Notes: generated from the letters alone by a model not told the origin. A stretch of DNA of 64,000 nucleotides from a virus (IMGVR_UViG_3300025141_000055:1-64000), one strand, 5' to 3'. Shown: positions 6,694 to 15,746, counted from the first letter of the stretch. Translations and numbers: made by a program.

Positions 6694-7446
6694 GTGCGTA
6701 AGTTTCGAGCTGCTGATGGGGGGATGGTTCCAATCCGCCACGACATCCCTGGTGCGTTGCTTTCGATTGATGATGACCCTGGAACACAAAATTTCCCCCA
6801 TTATCCTTTTATCTGTAACTGTTTACTCGAGGCTTCTAAGAGCGAGTTAACAATCCCAGAAGGGCATTCCGACAATCCCTTTCTCAATGTGTTCCCCGGC
6901 GATCATTATCGGCTTATTTCAGGGATCATCAGAGTTATGGGGGAAGGGCATGATGATTGCCGCGACCGCAATAACCAGTTCTGCTGCGTGGATATAGGAA
7001 CGCATTACGGGACAAGTGCGCGGGTGATGCTCGATGCTGTCCCTTATGCATATGTAGATACTTATGATGTTGTGCCATGGCACCATAATCCTCATACTGT
7101 TTTAGAGGAAGACGACATTTACGAGAATGGAGGGCGGTTAAGGCAACATGTGGCAAATTTAAAGGAGCCAGCTATTTTCGCTGAGCACGAAGGGATCTTA
7201 GAAGCTGCCGATTTTATAATGTGTGATGGACCGAAAGATGGTGTCTTTGAGCTACTTTTCTTTAAACTTTTATCTCAACTCTCAATGAGTGACAAACCTC
7301 GTTGGCTATTTATAGATGATATTCGTTTACATAGTGAGATATTAAGTTGGCGTCGAATCCATTCTCCCAAGATTGATCTCACTTCTTTTGGTCACTTTAC
7401 TGGGAGTGGTTTAGTAGATATATCTAAAGGATTTGATTTTCGTTAG
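6694..7446 (+). CDS. SAM-dependent methyltransferase-like protein
   Basis: GTG 6694. The 250-residue protein has a Rossmann start CVDIGTHYGTSARVML (about residues 97-112), an acidic TYDVVPWHHNP loop, a CDGPKDG turn and a WLFIDDIRLH strand near the C-terminus, a pattern of Methyltransf_24-like enzymes. It follows a glycosyltransferase by one base and is probably co-translated with it. Glycan O-methylation is inferred from context only. Confidence 0.65.
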   Translation: MRKFRAADGGMVPIRHDIPGALLSIDDDPGTQNFPHYPFICNCLLEASKSELTIPEGHSDNPFLNVFPGDHYRLISGIIRVMGEGHDDCRDRNNQFCCVDIGTHYGTSARVMLDAVPYAYVDTYDVVPWHHNPHTVLEEDDIYENGGRLRQHVANLKEPAIFAEHEGILEAADFIMCDGPKDGVFELLFFKLLSQLSMSDKPRWLFIDDIRLHSEILSWRRIHSPKIDLTSFGHFTGSGLVDISKGFDFR

Positions 7447-7479
7447 GGCTTTAGGATAAAGAGGTTGCAGAGAGGTCAA

Positions 7480-7698
7480 ATGACACTTTCCCGCGCTTTC
7501 AATAGGTTCCATCGCTTCATGGCCAAACGCCGTCGTCGAAGGTTAAGGGATGCTATTCCCTCTTTAGAGGACACTTTTTTAAGAAAATCCGCGCATCACC
7601 ACGAGGGTCGTGAGCTCCGGGATGAGCGCCGACAACTAGACGAGATCGGTGATTTCATGGAGAATAGAAAGGACTCTTATTATACAGCTACTCGTTAG
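7480..7698 (+). CDS. small Arg-rich protein
   Basis: ATG 7480 is preceded by GAGAGG at a suitable distance, favouring it over the TTG at 7465. An N-terminal basic cluster (MAKRRRRRLRD) is followed by a charged helical region with His/Glu/Arg. It recalls the basic gene at 35198-35503 in composition and in lying beside virion genes. Nucleic-acid binding or packaging in the virion is possible. Confidence 0.55.
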   Translation: MTLSRAFNRFHRFMAKRRRRRLRDAIPSLEDTFLRKSAHHHEGRELRDERRQLDEIGDFMENRKDSYYTATR

Positions 7699-7704
7699 CT
7701 CCGA

Positions 7705-7977
7705 ATGCCTTTCTATTCGTCACACACTAGAGCGAGTAGGTTGACCAATAGCCTAAAGACCCTTTTAGACGCTAAAAGTTTATCCTCCTTTGCTCTGAGT
7801 AAGTTGGCAAATTTATCCCCTACAACTACTCGCAAGATATACACGGACGCTCACTACATCCCTTCCCCCGATGTCTTAGAGAAACTGTGTCTAACTCTAG
7901 AGTGTTGTCCAGGGGATATATTAAAAATCCGCGGTAATATGGAAAGGACAGTTGCGGTGTGTTCTGGTGTTTTCTGA
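7705..7977 (+). CDS. XRE-family (Cro/CI-type) helix-turn-helix regulator
   Basis: The 90-residue protein is essentially one HTH domain: SLKTLLDAKSLSSFALSKLA, LSPTTTRKIYTDAHYIPSPD as the recognition region, then VLEKLCLTLECCPGDIL, the classic HTH_26 ending. It is plain DNA-binding with no effector domain. It directly precedes the virion block at 7.9-11.3 kb and overlaps the start of the next gene, so it may regulate that block. Confidence 0.75.
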   Translation: MPFYSSHTRASRLTNSLKTLLDAKSLSSFALSKLANLSPTTTRKIYTDAHYIPSPDVLEKLCLTLECCPGDILKIRGNMERTVAVCSGVF

Positions 7978-8464
7978 AGCTGATTATGCATTAGCTGCCC
8001 GCCTGCTGGGCCTTCCTCAACCGCAGACTCCGGCAGAGATTGCAGCAGCTACTCCTGCGACAGCTGAAGTAATACGTAAGTTTGCTCAAACTCTTCCCCC
8101 AGCCCCGGGGCAGGAGCCTGATGGTCTCTACACTGGTATAACCCGATCTCTTAATGCTTACCCCGATGATACACAGCCTATGGAGAAGGCGCGTTTAGCT
8201 TCCCGCTTACGTACTCATCCCGAGGATCCTGATGATGATTCCTATTTACAGGAATTACTGTATCAAGTGGACCCAGAGACCATGGACATGATCCTGGTAG
8301 CCCTTCAAAAAGCTGCTTTCCAAGCTGAGGAACATATGGATCAACTTTCTCAGCAACGTCCTATTGAGTATGACCAACCTAATTTAGGTTCGAATTACTC
8401 TGTTTTAAATGCTCCAGCTTCTAACGGGATTCCTCCTTCGGACAAATTCCAATACTTGAGCTGA
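7967..8464 (+). CDS. virion-associated protein, unknown
   Basis: GTG 7967 is chosen; TTG 7952 would extend further into the HTH gene. The product is 165 residues and acidic, with LAARLLGLPQPQTPAEIAAA near the N-terminus, a Glu/Asp/Gln-rich helical middle and a tail SNGIPPSDKFQYLS. I recall similar proteins near cyanophage structural genes (memory, unchecked). It opens a chain of overlapping genes reaching 11912, suggesting one late operon. Confidence 0.55.
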   Translation: MFSEADYALAARLLGLPQPQTPAEIAAATPATAEVIRKFAQTLPPAPGQEPDGLYTGITRSLNAYPDDTQPMEKARLASRLRTHPEDPDDDSYLQELLYQVDPETMDMILVALQKAAFQAEEHMDQLSQQRPIEYDQPNLGSNYSVLNAPASNGIPPSDKFQYLS

Positions 8465-8465
8465 T

Positions 8466-8699
8466 ATGGATGTTAGACAGCGCCACTTACTTGAGCGAGA
8501 CGTTAGGAAACTTGCTCCTGAGACTGAGCCCGCTTCATTCCTAGCTCTTTATCTTGCTTCTAATTTTCCCGAGACAATAGCCCTCCCTTCTCCTGATCAA
8601 AAAGCGGGTCTAGTAAGGGAAGTAGTGGATGAAGGCAACCTCAAATATATGAAGAAGCCTTTATCAGGAACTCAGTTTGATAACCCAGGAGGAAGCTAA
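8466..8699 (+). CDS. small hypothetical protein in virion operon
   Basis: ATG 8466 follows the previous stop by one base and its own stop overlaps the next ATG (TAATG), so translation is coupled both ways. 77 residues, helical and charged N-terminus, Gly/Ser at the end. Possibly a head-completion or chaperone protein by position; no family recognised. Confidence 0.6.
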   Translation: MDVRQRHLLERDVRKLAPETEPASFLALYLASNFPETIALPSPDQKAGLVREVVDEGNLKYMKKPLSGTQFDNPGGS

Positions 8700-9328
8700 T
8701 GAGTCGTTATAGCTATACCGGGGTAAAAGACGCTTATACTGGAGTGAATAAGCTCATCCCTACAGCTGCGTGGGGTTCTTTGGCTCCGGATATGACTGCT
8801 TCATTGGGTGCTAAACCTGGGGGAATATTTAGTATGCCCAGGGGAGGGAAGCGAGCTATTGCTCTGGCTTTTTTAGCGGAAGCGATTACTGGTATTCTGG
8901 GGCGTGCAGCTACTTCTCTTACACAACCTGGTGGGGTTGTTCCTTCCGCTCCTCAGGGAGGATCAGCTAGTAAGTTTATGCTTACTCTCCAGGATGTTAA
9001 AGAGATTCAGCGATATGTTAATGAAGAGAATTGGCGACGATCCATATTAAATAAGATGGGTGGGTCTTATGAATATCTGGATGCGAATAACCTGATTCGC
9101 GAAAGGGAAGGGCAGCTCCGGCGTTCTGCGGCCGAAGCGGGTGCTCGTCAATATGCAATTGAGTCATTAAAAACGCAAGCTGCAGTTCAACCAGCTATTG
9201 CGCAGATGATGGGTACAAGTGCCACCGCCGGGAGCACTCTCGGGGAAGAAGCTTTAAGATCGGGTATCGGATCTCGTCCGACACGTGATATAACCGCGGC
9301 AATTACTGAAATTGGGAGGTCTTTCTAA
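8699..9328 (+). CDS. virion-like protein with hydrophobic Ala/Gly region
   Basis: The 209-residue protein has a Gly/Tyr/Thr-rich N-terminus, a hydrophobic stretch (AIALAFLAEAITGILGRAA, about residues 57-75) and a helical charged C-terminal half with many Ala, Gln and Arg. Coupled on both sides by TAATG overlaps. Amphipathic helical proteins of this kind next to each other often are internal or ejection proteins of short-tailed phages, which is my best guess. Confidence 0.6.
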   Translation: MSRYSYTGVKDAYTGVNKLIPTAAWGSLAPDMTASLGAKPGGIFSMPRGGKRAIALAFLAEAITGILGRAATSLTQPGGVVPSAPQGGSASKFMLTLQDVKEIQRYVNEENWRRSILNKMGGSYEYLDANNLIREREGQLRRSAAEAGARQYAIESLKTQAAVQPAIAQMMGTSATAGSTLGEEALRSGIGSRPTRDITAAITEIGRSF

Positions 9329-9987
9329 TGGGTTACGGAGTAGCCGGCACCGCTCTTATTAAAGGGGCTATTAGGCATGCTTTACCTTGGTTAGTAGGGG
9401 GAGCTGCTTTTGGTATAGGGGAGCAACTAGTTACTGGTGGACCTCAAGCGAGTCCTTTACCCCCAGCTCCGGTTCCTGGTCCACACCAGGGAGATCCTCC
9501 ACCTCCTCCAGTTCCTCCATATCCACACAGTTACAGTCCTGGAGTGCCTAACCTTCCCCAACAGCAACCACTTCCCCCGGGCGGAATTGAGCTTGGAGGG
9601 ATGGTTCCTGTTTACGAAAAATTAATTAATCAACTTATTCAAACTCAGGAGAAAGCCTTAGATCCTGAGCTGTATGAAGAGAGAGCGCAGACTGATCGTG
9701 AGTCTTATCGGCACATGGCCGAGATCTCTCGAGAAGCAGCGCTAGATAAGATGAGAGAAAAGACTGCACGAGATGTGGAGTTAGGAACTATTAATGCATG
9801 GCGCAGTGTGACTGAGGCGCAGATCAATCGTGAAACTGCCTTAGCTGTAGGAATGATGAGTCTTAGTGCCACTCTCGGCATGCCTAACCCCCACGTTCTT
9901 CAACAAACGCAGGCGATTATAGCAAAGGGCGTTAGTGCATACGGCGACCCTAAATCTCAATTTAACCCTTCGAGAGAGAGAGCATAA
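9328..9987 (+). CDS. virion-like protein with hydrophobic N-terminus and Pro-rich linker
   Basis: 219 residues. An N-terminal hydrophobic segment (ALPWLVGGAAFGIGEQLVTG, about residues 17-36), a long Pro/His/Gly linker (about 37-85) and a helical Glu/Arg/Ala-rich C-terminal domain. The N-terminus resembles that of the muramidase at 33658 (ALPWVLKAAAFEGARRVVTG, also followed by Pro-rich sequence). This suggests a common sorting or membrane-insertion module in two virion proteins. Coupled to its upstream gene by TAATG. Confidence 0.65.
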   Translation: MGYGVAGTALIKGAIRHALPWLVGGAAFGIGEQLVTGGPQASPLPPAPVPGPHQGDPPPPPVPPYPHSYSPGVPNLPQQQPLPPGGIELGGMVPVYEKLINQLIQTQEKALDPELYEERAQTDRESYRHMAEISREAALDKMREKTARDVELGTINAWRSVTEAQINRETALAVGMMSLSATLGMPNPHVLQQTQAIIAKGVSAYGDPKSQFNPSRERA

Positions 9988-9991
9988 GAGC

Positions 9992-10774
9992 ATGGGACTC
10001 TTCTCTACAATTGGAACTATCGCAGGCAGCGCGTTTGGCCCTCTAGGTTCCGCCGCTGGGGGTACAATCGGGGGCTTGATTGATGGCAGTCAAACCTCCG
10101 GTGGCGGAGACCCACGAGACGGTGGTCAGTCTCCTCATACGAGTCCTGCTATTGATTACTACAGCCGTTATGGAGCTCAAGCCGCTGCTTTAAATAACCC
10201 TCTGACAGCCTCGATGCAAGGGCTAGCCCTTCTGCAAGGTTCGCTGGGAGGTGCCCTCGGTCTTTCCGGGACTCAAGAAGCTAATGCTCAGTTGAGTGTT
10301 CTGGGTGAAGCAATGGATAGATCCTCTAAGGCAACCTCTGCTCAGAGTGCCATGACCCAGGCGGCTTATGGCGCCGGTCTCGGTTTGAAGACTGCGTTAG
10401 GCCAAGCAAAGTTAGGAACCGAATTAGCTGGTCCTAACTATTTAGCGCAAGCCGGATCCGCAGCTCTAGCCGGAGAAAACCAATTAGCTAATCAACTGGC
10501 TACCACTAACTTGGGCTTGAGGGCTCTTCAAGAACAGACTCGGGCGCAGGTCGCTGCGAAACAAGCTGAGACATTAGCGGGGGTATTTGCCACCAGAGCT
10601 CAAACAGCCGCGCAATTAACTTTGGGGGCTCAGCAGTTAGAGAGTGGTTTAAAACTCTTACAAGGACAAACTTTACAAAGCCTGGCTAATACTAAGGCCG
10701 CTACTAAGGCTCAGCTTTCTCTCGATAGAAGTCGTGCCAATCGTGCCATGGCCGGACAGCGCTTCTTTGCATGA
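9992..10774 (+). CDS. Gly-rich N-terminus plus long Ala/Gln helix; virion-like
   Basis: ATG 9992 opens a hydrophobic Gly/Ala segment (GSAFGPLGSAAGGTIGGLID) after a short MGLFSTIG lead. A long helical region very rich in Ala, Gln, Leu and Thr (about residues 75-255) follows, then an Arg tail. The pattern resembles DNA-ejection proteins of short-tailed phages. The in-frame ATG at 9935 would overlap the preceding gene heavily, so it is not used. The stop overlaps the next start (ATGA). Confidence 0.65.
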   Translation: MGLFSTIGTIAGSAFGPLGSAAGGTIGGLIDGSQTSGGGDPRDGGQSPHTSPAIDYYSRYGAQAAALNNPLTASMQGLALLQGSLGGALGLSGTQEANAQLSVLGEAMDRSSKATSAQSAMTQAAYGAGLGLKTALGQAKLGTELAGPNYLAQAGSAALAGENQLANQLATTNLGLRALQEQTRAQVAAKQAETLAGVFATRAQTAAQLTLGAQQLESGLKLLQGQTLQSLANTKAATKAQLSLDRSRANRAMAGQRFFA

Positions 10775-11301
10775 TAACTGCAACTATTGGGGATGCGACC
10801 ACCGTGGGAGGGTGGCTCGATAGGTTAGAGAAAGCGCAAAAGGATGCTTTTACTTATTATGCGAAGAATGCTACCAGTGATATAGAGGCATATCTATATG
10901 CTCGGTTTTTAAAACCATCGTATGAAGGATCTATTTCTGATCTCACAGCGTGGGTCCAGGAAAAGTACCCTAAAGAGGATCTTAGAAAGATCCTGTTAAT
11001 TGAGATTGATTCTATAAAAACGGATATTCATAATGTTCGGCAGATGACGACCACGGGGATGTTAGATCATGCCACTGCTGCTACCAAGATCGCGGTTTTA
11101 CAAAAAGAACTGCGCAGTCATATTCAGGCCGTTAGACAGTTAACCGATGGGTTAGATCGAAGAGGACTTCTGTTAGCGGGAGCCGATCGCTGTCTTCGTG
11201 AACTTTTTAACAGTTTTGAAGATCAGCCGACTATGGCTGCACTTTTAGAGGAGGCTTCTCTGATAGTCTGGGCCACGATCGAACGCGAAGAGAAAACGTG
11301 A
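10771..11301 (+). CDS. helical hypothetical protein of virion operon
   Basis: 176 residues, starts inside the previous stop (ATGATAA) and ends inside the next start (GTGA). Charged and helical throughout with several coiled-coil-like stretches; no cysteine pattern, no membrane segment. A virion or assembly role is likely from the gene order; no family recognised. Confidence 0.6.
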   Translation: MITATIGDATTVGGWLDRLEKAQKDAFTYYAKNATSDIEAYLYARFLKPSYEGSISDLTAWVQEKYPKEDLRKILLIEIDSIKTDIHNVRQMTTTGMLDHATAATKIAVLQKELRSHIQAVRQLTDGLDRRGLLLAGADRCLRELFNSFEDQPTMAALLEEASLIVWATIEREEKT

Positions 11302-11912
11302 GTCAGCTTCTGGAGTCAGGATGGGAATCTCTTCCTGATGTTCTTTCCACTGATGAGGCTTATAAAATTTGGACTAATTATTTAGAGCTAGATCCACCCT
11401 TTTGTGCGCACTATCGGCCAGGGTGGAAATGTCTGAATAGCCCAGAGAGAGGGCTTACCCATCAGTGTTATGCTCCAGAAGATCAGGTCTTTCTAGTTAA
11501 AAGGATCCAGGAGCGCTTAGAAGAGATGTTGGGGGAGGAATTAATTCCTACTTACTGGTATTCCACCGTGTACTTCCGGCACTCTTTTCTGATGAAGCAT
11601 AAGGATAGAGAAGCTTGTGAAATCTCTTTGTCTGTGAATATCTCTTCTACTGTTGACTGGCCCTTACAACTTATAGATAAAGCAAATAAAGTAGTTAAAT
11701 GTAACACTCCTATTGGGCAAGGTGTGGTGTTTTTAGGCCGGGAGCTATCGCATTGGAGAAACCCTTTAATAGCTCCCGCAGATTCTAAGTATATGCAATC
11801 TTTCTTTCACTATGTAAGAAAAGAAGGCCCCCATGCTCATCTTGCTTACGATCATCCTGCGTCTCTTGATCCTCAGAGAGTTCTTCGATTGTTAGAAATT
11901 GGCCAGGAGTAG
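11298..11912 (+). CDS. 2OG-Fe(II) dioxygenase-like protein (HxD...H)
   Basis: GTG 11298 overlaps the previous stop (GTGA). The 204-residue double-stranded beta-helix candidate has YFRHSFLMKHKDREACEISL with H101 and D103 as the first iron ligands and LSHWRNPL with H152 as the distal ligand, followed by a beta strand (QSFFHYV). This is the prolyl-hydroxylase-like superfamily layout. Co-translated with virion genes, so a virion protein is a natural hydroxylation substrate (inference). Three further oxygenases are at 46922, 47499 and 53283. Confidence 0.65.
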   Translation: MSQLLESGWESLPDVLSTDEAYKIWTNYLELDPPFCAHYRPGWKCLNSPERGLTHQCYAPEDQVFLVKRIQERLEEMLGEELIPTYWYSTVYFRHSFLMKHKDREACEISLSVNISSTVDWPLQLIDKANKVVKCNTPIGQGVVFLGRELSHWRNPLIAPADSKYMQSFFHYVRKEGPHAHLAYDHPASLDPQRVLRLLEIGQE

Positions 11913-11978
11913 TGCATCCCCCCACAGAGTAAAAAGATAAAGAGGTAAATAAAAACTATTTCCATTACTTTTTGCTAG

Positions 11979-12002
11979 TTAGCCTCTCGCATTATAGGCT
12001 AA
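11979..12002. terminator. possible bidirectional terminator
   Basis: TTAGCCT and AGGCTAA form a 7-bp inverted repeat with a 10-base loop between the convergent ends of the oxygenase (plus) and cytosine methyltransferase (minus). There is no long T-run, so it is only a candidate. Confidence 0.35.
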
Positions 12003-12033
12003 TTGAAGAGTTCCTCCTCCGTGGTCATCGTCG

Positions 12034-13095
12034 CTAATGGTTACCGGCCAGGTCAACAAGGTAGTTACCTTTAAGAATTCCTGAAAGGATTTTTTCACCC
12101 AATAAAGGAGGAACTGCATTTCCTACCTGAAGATATTTCGATTCGGTGCTGCCAAAAAAATGATAATCAGCAGGAAAGGTCTGAATTCGAGAGCATTCTT
12201 CCCAACTAAGCCTCCTTGGAAAGTCTAAGCTTGGCAAAGAGGGATCAATTTTCGTGTGTTCATATTCATCAGTAAAGTCCCAACGCTGCTTCCAGCCATC
12301 AGCCAAATTTGACCATGTGAGTGTCATTACGGGAGAAGCTGGGTGCAACGTGACGTGACGCCAGTTAGCCACAACAGTAAAAGCTGGCTCATGCCATGGA
12401 GCCTTCCTGTTTCGTGACATGAAATACCACGAGAAATTGCCCTCAGGATCATGCGAACGCTCGTAAAATTCACCTGTAGGATTAAGCGGCAAATCACGAA
12501 TAGCCTCACCATGAGATTCATAAGGGAGTAATTTTTGCCATCGCCCATTTATTTTTAACTTTCCATGCGTTTGCTTGGGGAATTCATATACAACACCTAA
12601 ATCTTTTCTACATCCAACTATTAATAAACGCTTTCTACTTTGAGGCACACCATAGTCACGAGCATTGACGACTTTGCATGAAATGTGATAGCCGTGCGTT
12701 CCAAGGCAAGAGAACTCTTTTAGCTGGGTGTCTAGGAAGGATCCCGACTTAAGGCTTTTTAGTCCAGAAACATTTTCTGCCACAAAGAATTTGGGTGATA
12801 CTTCTTGCACGCATCGAGCAAATTCTTTATACAAGTACGTTCTTTGATCTTTCTCAGGGTTTCGATTACCACCCATAGAAAAAGACTGGCATGGGTAACC
12901 TCCTATAACAATGTCAGCACTTGGGAAAGATCCTATTTCTTTGATATCTCCTTGCTCAACTGTGTGGTCGTAATTTAAAGCTAACGTCTTGGCAGCGTCT
13001 GGAAGGATGTCGTTGGAGAAGACTAAATCGAATCCGGCATTTGAGGCTGCGACCTCGAAACCACCGCAACCAGCAAAAAGGGAAATGGCCTTCAT
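12034..13095 (-). CDS. dcm: DNA (cytosine-5) methyltransferase
   Basis: The 353-residue protein shows the conserved order of C5 methyltransferases: SAM motif I ISLFAGCGGFEVA (residues 4-16), GGYPCQSFS with catalytic Cys69, ENVSGLKS (107-109 ENV), a target-recognition region with little conservation, and QVGNAVPPLLG near residue 330. No partner endonuclease is visible nearby, so it probably protects the phage genome from restriction or acts on expression, rather than forming a restriction-modification system. Minus strand, convergent with the virion operon. The symbol denotes the family only; the target site is unknown. Confidence 0.9.
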   Translation of the reverse strand: MKAISLFAGCGGFEVAASNAGFDLVFSNDILPDAAKTLALNYDHTVEQGDIKEIGSFPSADIVIGGYPCQSFSMGGNRNPEKDQRTYLYKEFARCVQEVSPKFFVAENVSGLKSLKSGSFLDTQLKEFSCLGTHGYHISCKVVNARDYGVPQSRKRLLIVGCRKDLGVVYEFPKQTHGKLKINGRWQKLLPYESHGEAIRDLPLNPTGEFYERSHDPEGNFSWYFMSRNRKAPWHEPAFTVVANWRHVTLHPASPVMTLTWSNLADGWKQRWDFTDEYEHTKIDPSLPSLDFPRRLSWEECSRIQTFPADYHFFGSTESKYLQVGNAVPPLLGEKILSGILKGNYLVDLAGNH

Positions 13096-13125
13096 AGTAT
13101 TAACTTATATTAAGTCATTTTTTAC

Positions 13126-13383
13126 TTAGCCACCGTGATGTTCGGCGCTTATTGGGCGTTCGATAGGTTCCCCGTATTTTTCATCTTGGGGATCAGGGTT
13201 GTCGACATGTTCGAAGAAGGTTTTGCCATCTTCCCCAATCAGCATTTTTCGCCATACTTTGCCGGTGAATGCAGCTACTTCCTCAACTTTTTCATTTCCC
13301 TTATTGGTGGTCCATGTTCGGGTCCACCATTTGTTGTGAGAGTCATAGGTATAACCAAGGGATTCTAATTCTTCTTCAGTCAT
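13126..13383 (-). CDS. small acidic hypothetical protein
   Basis: ATG at 13383. 85 residues, Trp-rich N-terminal half (NKWWTRTWTTNKG) and an acid Pro/Asp/Glu C-terminus. Chosen over an opposite-strand frame of almost the same span because its composition is protein-like and both neighbours are on the minus strand. No family recognised. It sits 30 bp upstream of the DNA methyltransferase and may share its transcript. Confidence 0.55.
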   Translation of the reverse strand: MTEEELESLGYTYDSHNKWWTRTWTTNKGNEKVEEVAAFTGKVWRKMLIGEDGKTFFEHVDNPDPQDEKYGEPIERPISAEHHGG

Positions 13384-13419
13384 GGGTATGCTTATCTTTT
13401 TAAAGATTTTAAGGGGACT

Positions 13420-14511
13420 TCAAACTTTCGTCATTAGTCCTAGGACATGAACGAGAGGGGTCCGGAAGGTACCCATGAAGCAGTCGTTAATACCGAGAGG
13501 CATGACGAGTTCTTCCTCATTCTCAATAGTGCACCCAAAAGGAAGAATACATGCGGGTTGATGAGAAATATCATTCCCACACGAATCGGTCCAGGTAATT
13601 AAATGATCATTGGTGGATCCCATAAAGAGTGGTTCTTTCATCATGCGTACAATCTTGGTTTGTTTTTCATCTAAGCAATAGCAAGAGAGGCCATAGAGTA
13701 AGTAAGGACGTCTATCAATTTCATGGGCCATAAATTTAAAGTGGTAGAAAACTAACCATTCATCCCCTATCTTTACCGGAGCGGTGGAGTTAAAAGTAGG
13801 GTGTTCTCCTGTAAGCTCTTTTAAACATTGGGAGTCGATAGTTCTATCGGGTTTCCCGGGAGTTTTAATTGTTAAAGGAATGGTGGAATAAAGAAGGCGT
13901 AGTTCTTCCCCATCCGCGTAGAAGCACCAGTTTTTCTCTGATCCCCCATCCACCATATTTTGACCTATCTGGGGAAATATACAGTCGGTGAGATTACCAA
14001 ATTCATTAACTTCCCCTACACAGATTTTGGGACTTTTAACCATCACATGTGAGGAGTTATCCCATTTTGAGGCATAACTACTAGTGACGAATTGACACAT
14101 TAAAGATTTACTAGTCGGGTTTATAAATAACCTCCCATCTTCATAACTCAAGCGGTGCTTGTTGTTGCGCAGTTTGCGACCCCCAATAATGGTCTCGTCA
14201 TCGAGGAGTTCTCCTATGTACAGATCGGTAGGAGTGTTGTTGTAGTAAAAATATTTCATATCATGGCGAAAGACAAAGCTTTCCGGCTGAGATCTCCACA
14301 GAATTAACTTATGTTTATCAGTCTGGAGAAGGGAGGGACTGAAGTTACAAACACTCTGGTCAGGAAGTCCTTTGCTGATACGTGTAAAGACTCCCCCGAT
14401 TACTTCAGCCTGAATTGCCACCGGCGGATGGCCTGTCGAGTGAGGGAAATATGCCTGAGTTACTACACGCTCGAAATAAGTACGGTACCGGTGGAATTGG
14501 GTAACACTCAC
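13420..14511 (-). CDS. five-bladed propeller glycosidase/phosphorylase-like protein (GH130/GH43-like)
   Basis: The 363-residue protein has blade-like repeats: NFSPSLLQTDKHKLILWRS, YEDGRLFINPTSKSLMCQF, EKNWCFYADGEELRLLYSTI and HPTFNSTAPVKIGDEWLVFYH. These match the pattern of GH130 mannoside phosphorylases and related sugar-handling propellers. Acidic residues in the EDGR and EKNW blades are candidates for catalysis, not confirmed. Its start overlaps the stop of the GT4 glycosyltransferase by four bases, so the two are co-expressed. It may trim or recycle sugars, or have become a sugar-binding protein. Confidence 0.6.
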   Translation of the reverse strand: MSVTQFHRYRTYFERVVTQAYFPHSTGHPPVAIQAEVIGGVFTRISKGLPDQSVCNFSPSLLQTDKHKLILWRSQPESFVFRHDMKYFYYNNTPTDLYIGELLDDETIIGGRKLRNNKHRLSYEDGRLFINPTSKSLMCQFVTSSYASKWDNSSHVMVKSPKICVGEVNEFGNLTDCIFPQIGQNMVDGGSEKNWCFYADGEELRLLYSTIPLTIKTPGKPDRTIDSQCLKELTGEHPTFNSTAPVKIGDEWLVFYHFKFMAHEIDRRPYLLYGLSCYCLDEKQTKIVRMMKEPLFMGSTNDHLITWTDSCGNDISHQPACILPFGCTIENEEELVMPLGINDCFMGTFRTPLVHVLGLMTKV

Positions 14512-15686
14512 TTAAGAACCTCCTCGATGGCCTTGTGGAAACCTTCCGCTACTTTGTCCCATCGGTAGGAAGGGTTTTGGGTGACCTCATAGCAATCGTT
14601 TCCTACCTGGGTGGCATAGTCTGGGTCTTCATAAAGGGCCGTAAGTTTTTGAGCCATATCATGCACATCAACTAACCCTCTTTCGACCAGTAAGTCCTTA
14701 TCCCATATCCAGCAAGCCACGTCCGCGAGCAATCCCTTTTCGGCCCAAATATCACTACACGCAGTGTGGTTAGGGACTATTTGAGGTTTTTTACAAGCTG
14801 CGTGTTCAAAGGGAATTAACCCCCATCCCTCTCCGTTAGCGGTATTTATACCTACGTCCGTCGCGTTATAAATAAGGTTCAGAATTTCATCGGGAGGAGC
14901 ATGAAGGTAATTAAGGTTATTAGAAGTCATTATTAAGCGTTTTTCAGGTTCCAGCTTCCGCCGTCTCATCTCCGTATCAAATAAAGCGCGCACATCCCAA
15001 CCCAAGTCTTTCTCCCCCATATGGAGGTAAAGCATGGTGTCATCCTTTCCTTCCGCAAACTCAGCGAAAGCTTTAATGGTGAGGTCAATGCATTTCCGTG
15101 GTTGGTTACGGTTGGCATTAAGCACCATAAATTTATCTTGGGGAAGTTTTAGTTGTTCTCGCGCTTCTTTTCTGTCTATTGGGAAAAACTTGCTTACATC
15201 TATCCCATGTGGAATAACCCCTAACTTTTTAGTTTCCACCCCCTGCTTGATTAAGCGTTGTGCCTGCGGGATAGAGAAAGTAACTGGGAAATCCCAATCC
15301 TTTATGTAGCGAAGGTGTTGGGGTGTGTAGTACTCCGCATCTATAGGGAAATAAGCTAAAAACTTAAATTTTAACTGGGGCTTAAGGAGGTGAATCCTCT
15401 CCCACACTTGGTTAACTATCCAAATATCGTTTAATGCAATAATAAAGTCAGGCTTTTCCTGCTCCACAATCTGGGGGAGACGCCCTATGCCAAACCGATC
15501 TTGGGGATTAGTGGCAGTAGCAGGATATATCTTGTATGGGAGATCGTAAGGATCACCGTAATAGTTGATCCCTAGGCATACTATCTCGTAGTGAGCAGCC
15601 AGATGAGTGAGAATGCTGTGCGTAACCCGGGCGAACCCTGTATTTGAAAGGATATCTCCGAACCAAAGGATCTTCGGCTTTGCCAT
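14508..15686 (-). CDS. GT4-family (GT-B) glycosyltransferase
   Basis: The 392-residue GT-B protein starts MAKPKILWFGDILSNTGFAR, with the N-terminal glycine loop of GT4 enzymes. The domain linker VIPHGIDVSKFFP (about residue 167) precedes the nucleotide-sugar domain, which has MVLNANRNQPRK and the E-x7-E type block NGEGWGLIPFEHAACKKP. No membrane helix. Divergent from the terminase gene with a 60-bp gap. Likely transfers a sugar to a virion protein or a host glycan; acceptor unknown. Confidence 0.85.
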   Translation of the reverse strand: MAKPKILWFGDILSNTGFARVTHSILTHLAAHYEIVCLGINYYGDPYDLPYKIYPATATNPQDRFGIGRLPQIVEQEKPDFIIALNDIWIVNQVWERIHLLKPQLKFKFLAYFPIDAEYYTPQHLRYIKDWDFPVTFSIPQAQRLIKQGVETKKLGVIPHGIDVSKFFPIDRKEAREQLKLPQDKFMVLNANRNQPRKCIDLTIKAFAEFAEGKDDTMLYLHMGEKDLGWDVRALFDTEMRRRKLEPEKRLIMTSNNLNYLHAPPDEILNLIYNATDVGINTANGEGWGLIPFEHAACKKPQIVPNHTACSDIWAEKGLLADVACWIWDKDLLVERGLVDVHDMAQKLTALYEDPDYATQVGNDCYEVTQNPSYRWDKVAEGFHKAIEEVLK

Positions 15687-15746
15687 GTAGGAAAGGAACC
15701 ACAGGGTAGAATCTTGCTAACAGTATACAGACAGTTTTAAAAAAGA

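Noticed and set aside
13135-13368. Plus-strand frame of 77 codons
   Set aside because: Exactly antisense to the more protein-like minus gene 13126-13383, very Phe/Gly-rich and without ribosome site.
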